A stretch of DNA of 6,706 bases from Hyphomicrobiales bacterium (lineage in GTDB: Bacteria; Pseudomonadota; Alphaproteobacteria; Rhizobiales; OSC116): NCBI GenBank assembly GCA_013214985.1, contig JABSRY010000136.1, positions 1 to 6,706 on the forward strand. The letters run 5' to 3'. Shown here piece after piece: positions 1-6,155 of the stretch; positions within the stretch are counted from its first letter, which is position 1; the number at the start of each line of letters is the position of its first letter. The notes under the pieces were generated by a model that saw only the letters and a program-made list of their open reading frames with translations, made no database searches and was not told the DNA's origin. Made by a program: the position numbers and the translations under genes.

Positions 1-180
1 CACAATCAAGACAATCAAGAAATAGAAACTTCCTGAAATCTATGGGATGAAGGAAGATTGGTTGATTACTGTAACTTGAGACACACGAATAGATTAAACG
101 ATAGGAAAGACGTGGAAAAGAATAGACGATTCAATAGATCGAGAGGTGTGGAATCGTGCAGAAGGGACAATACAGACAAT
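1..180. other. Purine-rich, unassignable stretch upstream of the beta-helix homology
   Basis: By hand count the plus strand here is about 42% A, 25% G, 20% T and 13% C, so two thirds purine. The beta-helix coding region just after (241-300) is about 47% purine. Short motifs recur with variations, such as AATAGAT, CAATAGA and ACGATT. No frame gives a recognisable protein, although the gene that follows should already be running here. Possible causes are a degraded gene 5' end, a recombination junction, or low-quality or chimeric sequence at a contig end. Confidence 0.5.
3..20 (+). repeat. Two tandem copies of a 9-base unit
   Basis: CAATCAAGA occurs twice back to back, at 3-11 and 12-20. The array may extend left of the window. 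It lies in the anomalous purine-rich stretch and may belong to whatever disturbed the 5' half of the beta-helix gene. Confidence 0.6.
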
Positions 181-792
181 AGATTTGACGATTGTTTTTA
201 TAGCGCCGTACGCATTAATAGCGGCAGCAACTGCCAAATTATTAACAATAATTGCACTAATATTGGCGAGGTTGCACTCTATGCTGAATTTTCATTTAAT
301 GGCGTTATCATTAATAATAATTTGGTAGATTTGGCAGGCGCAGGCATTTCAATCGCTAACTTAAATGAAGAGGGGCATTTAGTGGTTTGCAAAGGCAATT
401 TATTACGCAATTTAACCCTCCGTCCTACACAAATAGGGGACGATGATCCCCGTGCTTTTGGCATCGCAGCCGAGGCTGACGCGCTAATCGAAGGCAATAT
501 TATAGAGAATGCTACCAATTTTGGCATTGGCGGCGGCTATGGCGAGTTCCAGCGCAACATTATGGTCAATAATAACATGATAAAGGATTGCGGCTATGGC
601 ATCACCCCTTCAGTTGCACAAAATGCTGGCAAAATGACCATAAGCAATAATAGCATCAATAACGCCACAAAAGGCGCAATCATTGGCTTCGAATGGGAAG
701 ATGCCACCACTAAAGATCTGGTCAATGACGATCAAAAATTTGGTGAAGGCAGCTATGATAATTTACACATTAGCAATAATGTGTTGAGTTAA
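58..792 (+). CDS. Right-handed beta-helix repeat protein, TIGR03808-like, N-terminal half missing or garbled
   Basis: From about residue 41 the product resembles the C-terminal half of the TIGR03808 proteins, Tat-exported beta-helix proteins of unknown function that I recall mainly from Rhizobiales. Visible signs are a DDCFYSAVR segment (44-52), GEVALYAEF (70-78), and Asn-pair turns at roughly one per helix coil (IINNN, ISNNS, ISNNV), as in an asparagine ladder. No catalytic residue can be assigned. The C-terminus looks natural, but family members are, as I remember, over 400 residues with an N-terminal twin-arginine signal, and neither is present here. The nominal TTG start at 58 has no convincing ribosome site, and the frame is closed by TGA at 34-36. 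Residues 1-40 are Arg/Asn/Asp-rich and unlike the family. I infer a pseudogene, a 5' rearrangement or bad sequence near the window edge, not a true 244-residue protein. The family call is moderately sure; the start is not. Confidence 0.55.
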   Translation: MVDYCNLRHTNRLNDRKDVEKNRRFNRSRGVESCRRDNTDNRFDDCFYSAVRINSGSNCQIINNNCTNIGEVALYAEFSFNGVIINNNLVDLAGAGISIANLNEEGHLVVCKGNLLRNLTLRPTQIGDDDPRAFGIAAEADALIEGNIIENATNFGIGGGYGEFQRNIMVNNNMIKDCGYGITPSVAQNAGKMTISNNSINNATKGAIIGFEWEDATTKDLVNDDQKFGEGSYDNLHISNNVLS

Positions 793-1814
793 AATGCCCA
801 ATATTCAGATGGCATAACTTTAGCAATTTCATGCCCATTGCAGTTTTTCAAGCTCAACAAGTTAAAATCATCAATAATTTCTTTATCGGCATCCTTCAAC
901 ACACCCAGTTTTTTAAGCGTTGCGCTTAACATCATTTCAGAGCCACGGCTAAAACCATATGGGTCTTTAAGCGCGCCATCATCACATTTTAATGCAATGC
1001 CTATACCATGTTCGGGCAAGCTTGCACAAAATATGCCTTCTGCCCCTGTTTTAACAAATATAGGGGTCGAAAGCTTGGTCATAATATCCGTACAATAACG
1101 CCCAGTACCTGCCACATAAAACGGTTCTGCCATTACCGCATTTTGCAATTTGGCAAATGCCGCAGCGCGGGTAGCGCCAAGGCCCTTACCGCGTGATATT
1201 TTAGCCAACGCTGTTGCCCAGCCACTCAAAGGCGCAGCCCATGTTGGCAACGAGCAACCGTCCATAGCAACTGGCGCGGTCGATAAGTCAAACTCCGTCA
1301 TGTCACTCATTATTTTTGCAATTTCAATTTGTACAGGGTGCTCAAGGTCAATATAACCTTTTGTGTCCATGCCCGCATGTTTTGCATAGGCTAACATGCC
1401 CGAATGTTTGCCCGAGCAATTATTGTGCAACGCACAAGGGCTTGTATCAGCTTTCACCAATGCATATTCAGCGTGTTTATCATATGGCATATGTGCACCA
1501 CATTCTAAATCGCGCAAAGTTAATCCAGATGCTTTTAATATAGAAGTTGCCATTTCCGTATGGCGCACCTCACCATTATGCGATGCACAAATAAGCGATA
1601 ATTGTTTGTCATTTAAATTTAGGCTTGTCGCCGCGCCCGATTCTATAACGGGTAATGCTTGCATAATTTTAATCGCCGAACGCGGAAAAACAAGTTTACC
1701 CACATCACCTATAGACAAAATTTCTTGCCCATTTTCATCCATTACACAAATTGCACCCCTGTGCACACTCTCAACATGTTCCCCACGATAAACGTCAACC
1801 AAAATCGGGTTCAT
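789..1814 (-). CDS. L-asparaginase, ReAV type (Rhizobium etli class, zinc-binding)
   Basis: Hydrolyses L-asparagine to aspartate and ammonia, probably in the cytoplasm since no signal peptide is visible. The 341-residue product belongs to the asparaginase II family (Pfam PF06089), unrelated to E. coli AnsA/AnsB. Every residue I recall from R. etli ReAV is present: the Ser-x-x-Lys pair S46/K49, S78 in CASHNGE, zinc ligands C133 and K136 in NNCSGKHSG plus C187 in DGCSLP, and K255 in VKTGAEG. The first six sit exactly two positions below ReAV numbering (48, 51, 80, 135, 138, 189). K255 against 263 implies a loop about six residues shorter. I chose the ATG at 1812-1814 over the one 17 codons upstream because AGAGGTGAG lies just before it and the ReAV offset fits. 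The gene converges on the beta-helix gene with overlapping stops, and tRNA-Gln lies upstream on the same strand. It is probably monocistronic. Asparagine-catabolic use is inferred. Confidence 0.93.
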   Translation of the reverse strand: MNPILVDVYRGEHVESVHRGAICVMDENGQEILSIGDVGKLVFPRSAIKIMQALPVIESGAATSLNLNDKQLSLICASHNGEVRHTEMATSILKASGLTLRDLECGAHMPYDKHAEYALVKADTSPCALHNNCSGKHSGMLAYAKHAGMDTKGYIDLEHPVQIEIAKIMSDMTEFDLSTAPVAMDGCSLPTWAAPLSGWATALAKISRGKGLGATRAAAFAKLQNAVMAEPFYVAGTGRYCTDIMTKLSTPIFVKTGAEGIFCASLPEHGIGIALKCDDGALKDPYGFSRGSEMMLSATLKKLGVLKDADKEIIDDFNLLSLKNCNGHEIAKVMPSEYWAF

Positions 1815-1850
1815 AAACTCACCTCTATTTATACGATATAATTTATAGAC

Positions 1851-1878
1851 AATATATCTAGGCAAGATGTTAAGACAA
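1851..1878 (-). promoter_or_regulatory. Candidate promoter of the asparaginase gene
   Basis: On the minus strand TTGTCT (1873-1878) is followed after 16 bases by TATATT (1851-1856), which differs from TATAAT at one base. Transcription would start near 1844, about 30 bases before the chosen ATG, leaving room for the AGAGGTGAG ribosome site (1818-1826). The region is AT-rich and holds other possible pairings, such as TTGCCT at 1860-1865, so this is tentative. Confidence 0.3.
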
Positions 1879-1960
1879 GTGAAAATTACTGATGGGTCAA
1901 TTTGGCTGATATAATGTTTATCAAGCGGATATTTAAATAAATGATATTATAGAAATTTAA

Positions 1961-2034
1961 TGGCTGGGGTACCAGGGATCGAACCTGGGATCGTCGGATC
2001 AAAACCGAATGCCTTACCGCTTGGCCATACCCCA
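1961..2034 (-). tRNA. tRNA-Gln (anticodon UUG)
   Basis: The minus strand folds as a complete cloverleaf of 74 bases including an encoded CCA end. The acceptor stem is TGGGGTA/TACCCCA, the D stem GCC/GGC, and the T arm CCAGG-TTCGATC-CCTGG. The anticodon loop is TTTTGAT with TTG at 2000-2002. The U1-A72 pair, G73 discriminator and overall likeness to E. coli tRNA-Gln support the isotype. Two details are slightly unusual: the top anticodon-stem pair 27/43 reads T against C, and the variable loop has only four bases (GATC). Both are tolerable in a working tRNA. It reads CAA, and CAG by wobble. Confidence 0.95.
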
Positions 2035-2204
2035 ACAACATTGAGCATTAATTAGACCGAATTTTTTAAAAGCGCAACTACTCTTTTGCTACTTATTCAA
2101 AAAATATTAGGATAAACTCATTTTCACGTATTTTATAAACAGTTTCAACACTCAAAATTAATTGAACGTGCATTTTATACAAAATTCCCCTACTTTCCTA
2201 CTAT
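2035..2204. other. Divergent intergenic region between tRNA-Gln and the MBL gene
   Basis: These 170 AT-rich bases must drive tRNA-Gln leftward and the MBL gene rightward. Besides the tRNA promoter candidate, a TATACA (2176-2181) is the best -10 for the MBL gene, but nothing resembling a -35 stands 16-18 bases before it. TTGAAC (2162-2167) is only eight bases away. The last 20 bases before the ATG are pyrimidine-rich and contain no Shine-Dalgarno sequence. I see no open reading frame of its own, hairpin terminator or riboswitch-like fold. Confidence 0.4.
2049..2077 (-). promoter_or_regulatory. Candidate promoter of tRNA-Gln
   Basis: On the minus strand TTGCGC (2072-2077), a 17-base spacer and TAATTA (2049-2054) lie upstream of the tRNA. 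The start would fall near 2042, giving a leader of about eight bases before the mature 5' end at 2034. Spacing is right, but the -10 matches the consensus only partly. Confidence 0.3.
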
Positions 2205-3092
2205 ATGATAAAAATTAAACAAATCTCCCCCAATATTAGACGCGTCACCTGCCCCAACCCAAGTCGGTTTACTTTTAAAGGCACAAATTGTTTTATTATC
2301 GGGCAAAAAAACCTCACCATCATCGATCCTGGGCCGATTATTGAAGGCTTTATCCCCCAATTAGTTAACGCGTTATCTGGCGAAGCCATTCATCACATAT
2401 TAATTACCCACACCCACCGCGACCATTCCCCAGCGGCCAAAGAGCTAAAACAACTTACCAATGCCAAAACTTATGGTGCAGGCAAACATCAAACTTATAG
2501 AAGCGACATCCCAAACCCATTTCAAAATAGTGGTGATTGGGATTTTGAGCCAGATGTTACATTGCAAGATAACCAAGTTTTCACTTGCGATAATTTAAGT
2601 TTCAAAACCATCAAAACCGATGGGCATTGCTATAACCACATTGCCTTTGAGCTAAGTCAAATTAATGATAAAAATACCCAAGATGCCGAAAATGCATTGT
2701 TTATTGGTGACCATATTATGGGTTGGGCAAGCACCATCGTCGCCCCGCCAGATGGCAATATGAGCCGTTATATGAGCAATCTATATAAACTGCAAAACTG
2801 TAACTATAATGTTTTATATTCGGCACATGGCGCAGCAATTGCCGATCCTAAAGCACGCATTGCCGAACTCATAAAACACCGTCTAAAAAGAGAAGATGAA
2901 ATTTTAATCTGCCTCAAGCAAGGCATTGGCAATATATTAGAAATCGTAAAAATCAACTATCCCAAATTAGAAGCCGAGCTTATGGGGCCCGCGGCTTTAT
3001 CCGTTTTATCTCAGTTAGAGTGGTTGATGGATAAAAACATGGTGACAAGTGATGCAGGCCTAAGCATAGAGGCTAACTATCAATTGGTTTAA
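2205..3092 (+). CDS. MBL-fold metallo-hydrolase, LACTB2-like
   Basis: A 295-residue metallo-beta-lactamase-fold hydrolase with a two-metal site: H69-x-H71-x-D73-H74 in THTHRDH, then H141 (TDGHCYNH), D169 (IGDHIMG) and H208 (SAHG). The DPG after the first strands (41-43) and GTN (26-28) are also typical. A helical tail from about residue 215 (RIAELIKHRLKRE) to the end resembles the winged-helix C-terminal domain of LACTB2-like proteins. Human LACTB2 is a single-strand RNA endonuclease, but the bacterial substrate is not settled and cannot be read from sequence, so I assign no specific reaction. APPDGNMSRYM (180-190) matches what I recall of alphaproteobacterial members. There is no signal peptide, so it is cytoplasmic. 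The ATG at 2205 gives the normal family N-terminus but lacks a ribosome site. dnaJ follows after 68 bases and probably has its own promoter. Fold certain, function open. Confidence 0.9.
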   Translation: MIKIKQISPNIRRVTCPNPSRFTFKGTNCFIIGQKNLTIIDPGPIIEGFIPQLVNALSGEAIHHILITHTHRDHSPAAKELKQLTNAKTYGAGKHQTYRSDIPNPFQNSGDWDFEPDVTLQDNQVFTCDNLSFKTIKTDGHCYNHIAFELSQINDKNTQDAENALFIGDHIMGWASTIVAPPDGNMSRYMSNLYKLQNCNYNVLYSAHGAAIADPKARIAELIKHRLKREDEILICLKQGIGNILEIVKINYPKLEAELMGPAALSVLSQLEWLMDKNMVTSDAGLSIEANYQLV

Positions 3093-3100
3093 CTTGCTTA

Positions 3101-3129
3101 TTGCGTATTTTTTCCCATATATGTAATAT
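3101..3129 (+). promoter_or_regulatory. Candidate promoter of the dnaJ-like gene
   Basis: TTGCGT (3101-3106), a 17-base spacer and TAATAT (3124-3129) stand in the gap after the MBL gene. A start near 3137 would leave a leader of about 24 bases. A small dyad follows (ATCAT 3134-3138, ATGAT 3143-3147, four-base loop). It has no U-run and is not a terminator. The -10 matches only partly, so read-through from the MBL gene is equally possible. Confidence 0.3.
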
Positions 3130-3160
3130 AGATATCATAATAATGATTTTGGGATAATAA

Positions 3161-4075
3161 ATGTCAAGCAGTGCGTTATATCAAACTTTAAATGTAAATA
3201 AAAATGTAGATGATAAAGAACTAAAATCTGCATATCGTAAACTCGCAAAAAAATTTCATCCAGACTCCAATAAAGACGATCCAAAAGCTGCTGAACAATT
3301 TTCTAAAATCAGCAATGCTTACGACATTCTTAAAGATAAAGAAAAACGCCAACAATATGATGCTGGCATCATAGATGATAAGGGCAACCAAACTGGTTTT
3401 GGTGCAGGCAATCCATTTGGCGGCAGACAGCCTCGCGGCGGCGCACACCCATTTGGCAATGCTGGTTTTAACGGTGGCGGCCAAGGCGGGTTTGACGATA
3501 TTTTCTCTGGCCTATTTGGCGGTGGCGGCATGGGCGGTCAACCACGCCCGCAAAAAGGCCAAGATGCACAGTTACGCGTCACTTTATCGTTCGAAGATGC
3601 AGCCTTAGGCACCTCAACAAGGGTGCGCAACGGTTCAGGCAAGCTTATTGATGCCAAAATCCCTCAAGCGGTTGAAGATGGCCAAACCATAAGGTTAAAA
3701 GGCCAAGGTATTGCCTCACCTAATGGCGGCCCAAATGGCGATCTATTGTTAAAAATCGCCATCCTACCGCATAGTTTTTATAAACGCGATGGCAACAATA
3801 TTCGCGTTGAGCAAGAAGTGTCTCTGGATGATGCTGTACTTGGCGAAAAAATCAATGTCGATACCATACATGGCGCAATTGCGCTGCGCCTACCACGCAA
3901 TGTTAGCTCAGGTAAAACCTTTAGGTTAAAAGGCAAAGGCATTGCCGATTCTAAAGGCGCAGGCGATCAATTTGTTAAAATATTAATTGTGCTCCCCGAA
4001 GAAGATGATAAAGATTTGTTATCCCTTATGAAAAAATGGGCAAAAAACAAATTATCGCTAAAATCCGAAGCATAA
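3161..4075 (+). CDS. DnaJ-like co-chaperone, class B (CbpA-like, no zinc finger)
   Basis: A Hsp40 partner that stimulates the DnaK ATPase and presents substrates, 304 residues, cytoplasmic. The J domain spans about 4-67 with the essential HPD at 33-35. A Gly/Phe-rich linker (about 79-127) carries repeated GFG, PFG and GFN units and a DDIFSGLFGGG segment like the DIF motif of DnaJ and CbpA. Two beta-rich substrate-binding domains follow (about 134-202 and 208-280), each ending with an RLKG-x-G-IA motif. The CxxCxGxG zinc repeats of canonical DnaJ are absent, so this is a second DnaJ-type protein and not the dnaK-linked one. The ATG at 3161 starts directly at the J domain, with only a weak GGGA (3151-3154) before it. 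The 87-base gap to fabI holds a strong promoter, so the two need not be co-transcribed. A DnaJ-type gene beside fabI is an arrangement I recall from other Rhizobiales. Stress regulation is not evident. Confidence 0.93.
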   Translation: MSSSALYQTLNVNKNVDDKELKSAYRKLAKKFHPDSNKDDPKAAEQFSKISNAYDILKDKEKRQQYDAGIIDDKGNQTGFGAGNPFGGRQPRGGAHPFGNAGFNGGGQGGFDDIFSGLFGGGGMGGQPRPQKGQDAQLRVTLSFEDAALGTSTRVRNGSGKLIDAKIPQAVEDGQTIRLKGQGIASPNGGPNGDLLLKIAILPHSFYKRDGNNIRVEQEVSLDDAVLGEKINVDTIHGAIALRLPRNVSSGKTFRLKGKGIADSKGAGDQFVKILIVLPEEDDKDLLSLMKKWAKNKLSLKSEA

Positions 4076-4089
4076 ATTACAACTCTACC

Positions 4090-4118
4090 TTGCCTAGTCA
4101 CCCCTAGTTAAATATAAT
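4090..4118 (+). promoter_or_regulatory. Probable fabI(-aroC) promoter
   Basis: TTGCCT (4090-4095) is followed after exactly 17 bases by a perfect TATAAT (4113-4118). The predicted start near 4125 gives a leader of about 38 bases with AAAGGAA (4152-4158) before the fabI ATG. This is the best sigma-70-type promoter in the window. Confidence 0.55.
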
Positions 4119-4130
4119 TAGTTACTAATT
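4116..4130. promoter_or_regulatory. Palindrome overlapping the fabI -10 and start site, possible operator
   Basis: AATTAG (4116-4121), spacer TTA, then CTAATT (4125-4130) form a perfect 6-3-6 inverted repeat. It covers the end of TATAAT and the predicted start, where a repressor would block transcription. TAGTTA also occurs twice (4105-4110 and 4119-4124). AT-rich DNA yields such dyads by chance, so a regulatory role is inference. Confidence 0.25.
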
Positions 4131-4162
4131 TAGCCACACGGCAAATAAACCAAAGGAATAAC

Positions 4163-4990
4163 ATGTCTACTTTCAGCAATATCATGCAAGGCAAACGCGG
4201 GCTAATTATGGGTGTCGCAAATAACCGCTCCATCGCATATGGTATTGCCAAAGCGTTTAAACAACAAGGCGCCGAAATCGCACTCTCATATCAAGATGAG
4301 AAAATCCTTAAACGTGTTAAAAAAGTAGCAGATCAACTCGAAATCGATACATTATTTGAATGTAATGTAACGGACGATGCAAGCATTGACACGATGTTTG
4401 ATGCGTTAAAAGAAAAATGGGGCACCATAGATTTTGTGGTACATGCTCTTGCATTTTCAGATAAAGATGAGCTGGTTGGCCGCTATGTCGATACCACTGC
4501 AAAAAACTTTGATATGACACTGAATATTTCATGCTATTCATTTACAGCCGTCGCGCAACGTGCCGAAAAATTAATGCCAAATGGCGGCGCATTACTCACC
4601 CTTACCTATTATGGTGCAGAACGCGTTATGCCGCATTATAATGTTATGGGCGTTGCTAAAGCCGCATTAGAAGCCAGTGTGCGTTATTTAGCGGTCGATT
4701 TAGGCAAAAACCAAATTCGCGTTAACTCTATTTCTGCAGGGCCAATTCGTACATTAGCATCAGCAGGTATTGGCAATTTTAAATATATCCTTAAATGGAA
4801 CCAATATAACTCACCGTTGCAACGCAGCGTAACCATCGATGAAGTCGGCAATAGCGCCCTTTATCTATGTTCAGACTTGGGCACAGCGGTTACAGGCGAA
4901 ACACATCATGTCGATAGCGGCTATCATGTAGTTGGTATGAAGCAAGTAGACGCACCCGACATTTCAACCGTCGATGTTAAAAAAGACTAA
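4163..4990 (+). CDS. fabI: Enoyl-[acyl-carrier-protein] reductase [NADH]
   Basis: Reduces trans-2-enoyl-ACP to acyl-ACP, the last step of each type II fatty-acid elongation cycle, in the cytoplasm, normally as a tetramer. The 275-residue product is a divergent short-chain dehydrogenase of FabI type. It shows the cofactor loop GVANNRSIAYG (17-27), N121 with ISCYSF, Y149 in TLTYYG, and the catalytic pair Y159 and K166 (Y-x6-K, in YNVMGVAK). These match E. coli Y146, Y156 and K163. SAGPIRTLA (around 210) forms the substrate-binding region. HALAFSDK (94-101) fits what I recall of rhizobial FabI. It places Ala at position 97, where E. coli has Gly93. Start: ATG preceded by AAAGGAA at good spacing, giving the usual N-terminus. 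A strong promoter lies upstream and aroC starts 29 bases downstream, probably co-transcribed. The identification is secure; inhibitor response cannot be deduced. Confidence 0.97.
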   Translation: MSTFSNIMQGKRGLIMGVANNRSIAYGIAKAFKQQGAEIALSYQDEKILKRVKKVADQLEIDTLFECNVTDDASIDTMFDALKEKWGTIDFVVHALAFSDKDELVGRYVDTTAKNFDMTLNISCYSFTAVAQRAEKLMPNGGALLTLTYYGAERVMPHYNVMGVAKAALEASVRYLAVDLGKNQIRVNSISAGPIRTLASAGIGNFKYILKWNQYNSPLQRSVTIDEVGNSALYLCSDLGTAVTGETHHVDSGYHVVGMKQVDAPDISTVDVKKD

Positions 4991-5019
4991 TTTTCATAAT
5001 TTGAATTAAGGATTACCCC

Positions 5020-6105
5020 ATGTCGCATAATATTTTTGGGCATATGTTTAAATTTATGACATGGGGTGAAAGCCATGGCCCTGCAATCGGCTGTGTAGTC
5101 GATGGTTGCCCGCCTAACATCCCAATTAATGCCGAAGATCTTCAAGTTTTTTTAGATTTGCGCAAACCGGGTAAAAACAGATTCGAAACTCAGCGCCGCG
5201 AATTAGATTTAGTAAAAATCATGTCAGGCGTATTTGAAAATGATGAAGGCGTGCAAGTTTCAACTGGCACACCCATTTCACTAATTATCGAAAATACCGA
5301 TCAGAGATCAAAAGATTATGGCGAAATTAAAAATCAATTTCGCCCAGGCCATGCCGATTTTACCTATCAAGCAAAATATGGCATCCGCGATTATCGCGGT
5401 GGCGGTCGCTCTTCTGCGCGCGAAACGGCGATGCGTGTTGCAGCTGGTGGTATTGCCCGTCAAATTATTAAAGATATAAAAATCACTGGCGCATTGGTGC
5501 AAATGGGCGGTCTTAAAATTAATTATGATAATTGGGATGATGACCAAATTTCACAAAACCCATTTTTCTGCCCAGATGCCGAAATGGTGCCAAAATTCGA
5601 AGCTTATTTAGATAAAATTCGCAAAGCAGGCTCATCTGTCGGCGCCATATTAGAAATACGTGCCTCCAATGTCCCAGCAGGTCTTGGTGCACCTATATAT
5701 GCGAAGCTAGATCAAGATTTAGCTTCCGCAATGATGAGCATCAACGCCGTTAAATCTGTCGAAATTGGCGCAGGCGAGGCAGCCGCGGCACTAACTGGCG
5801 AAGAAAATGCAGATCAAATCCGTTTAGACAATAATGGTGAACCGGTGTTTCTAAGCAACAATGCAGGCGGTATATTAGGCGGCATCAGCAATGGGCAAGA
5901 TATCATCGTGCGTTTTGCTGTTAAACCAACTTCTAGCATTTTAACCAAACGCCAATCTATCGATAAATTTGGTAAAGAGGTGGATATTATGACCAAAGGG
6001 CGGCACGACCCATGTGTTGGTATTCGTGCTGTACCCGTTGGTGAAGCAATGATGGCAGTCGTTTTAGCAGATCATTATCTACTTAACCGCGCACAAATTG
6101 GTTAG
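5020..6105 (+). CDS. aroC: Chorismate synthase
   Basis: Converts 5-enolpyruvylshikimate 3-phosphate to chorismate, the last shikimate-pathway step and the branch point to aromatic amino acids, folate and quinones. It needs reduced FMN and acts in the cytoplasm as a tetramer. The 361-residue product has the normal length and all family signatures: TWGESHGPAIGCVVDGCPP (14-32) with His19, FRPGHADFTYQAKYG (107-121), GGGRSSARETAMRVAAGGIA (127-146), and RHDPCVGIRAVPVGEAM (328-344). The ATG at 5020 has AAGGA (5008-5012) seven bases upstream and gives the usual MSHN-FGH N-terminus. It follows fabI by 29 bases with no terminator or obvious promoter between, so it is probably the second gene of a fabI-aroC operon. 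In Rhizobiales genomes I recall, a histidine-phosphatase gene lies between these two. It is absent here. No defect is visible. Confidence 0.97.
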   Translation: MSHNIFGHMFKFMTWGESHGPAIGCVVDGCPPNIPINAEDLQVFLDLRKPGKNRFETQRRELDLVKIMSGVFENDEGVQVSTGTPISLIIENTDQRSKDYGEIKNQFRPGHADFTYQAKYGIRDYRGGGRSSARETAMRVAAGGIARQIIKDIKITGALVQMGGLKINYDNWDDDQISQNPFFCPDAEMVPKFEAYLDKIRKAGSSVGAILEIRASNVPAGLGAPIYAKLDQDLASAMMSINAVKSVEIGAGEAAAALTGEENADQIRLDNNGEPVFLSNNAGGILGGISNGQDIIVRFAVKPTSSILTKRQSIDKFGKEVDIMTKGRHDPCVGIRAVPVGEAMMAVVLADHYLLNRAQIG

Positions 6106-6110
6106 ATGTT

Positions 6111-6145
6111 GCTAGCTAGATATATGTGGCTAAATATGAGCTAGC
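6111..6145. repeat. Inverted repeat between the converging aroC and small membrane-protein genes
   Basis: GCTAGCT (6111-6117) and AGCTAGC (6139-6145) can form a 7-bp stem around a 21-base AT-rich loop. It occupies most of the 50-base gap between two converging genes, where a shared terminator would be expected. No T-run follows on either strand, so it is not a canonical intrinsic terminator. Each arm is nearly self-palindromic, so it could also be protein-binding sites or chance. Confidence 0.35.
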
Positions 6146-6155
6146 TAATTGAAAG

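Noticed and set aside
1396..1791. 131-codon plus-strand open frame
   Set aside because: It lies wholly inside the asparaginase gene on the other strand, has no ribosome site or recognisable domain, and the minus-strand frame has a full catalytic set.
1837..1842. Perfect TATAAT on the plus strand
   Set aside because: No -35-like hexamer lies 16-18 bases upstream and no plus-strand gene follows. It is an AT-rich chance match in the asparaginase upstream region.
1815..1865. Start of the asparaginase 17 codons further upstream
   Set aside because: The extra residues match nothing in the family, no ribosome site precedes that ATG, and the ATG at 1812-1814 has a strong one.
3093..3160. Terminator at the ATTTTTT run after the MBL gene
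   Set aside because: No GC-rich stem precedes the T-run. The run falls inside the spacer of a promoter-like pair.
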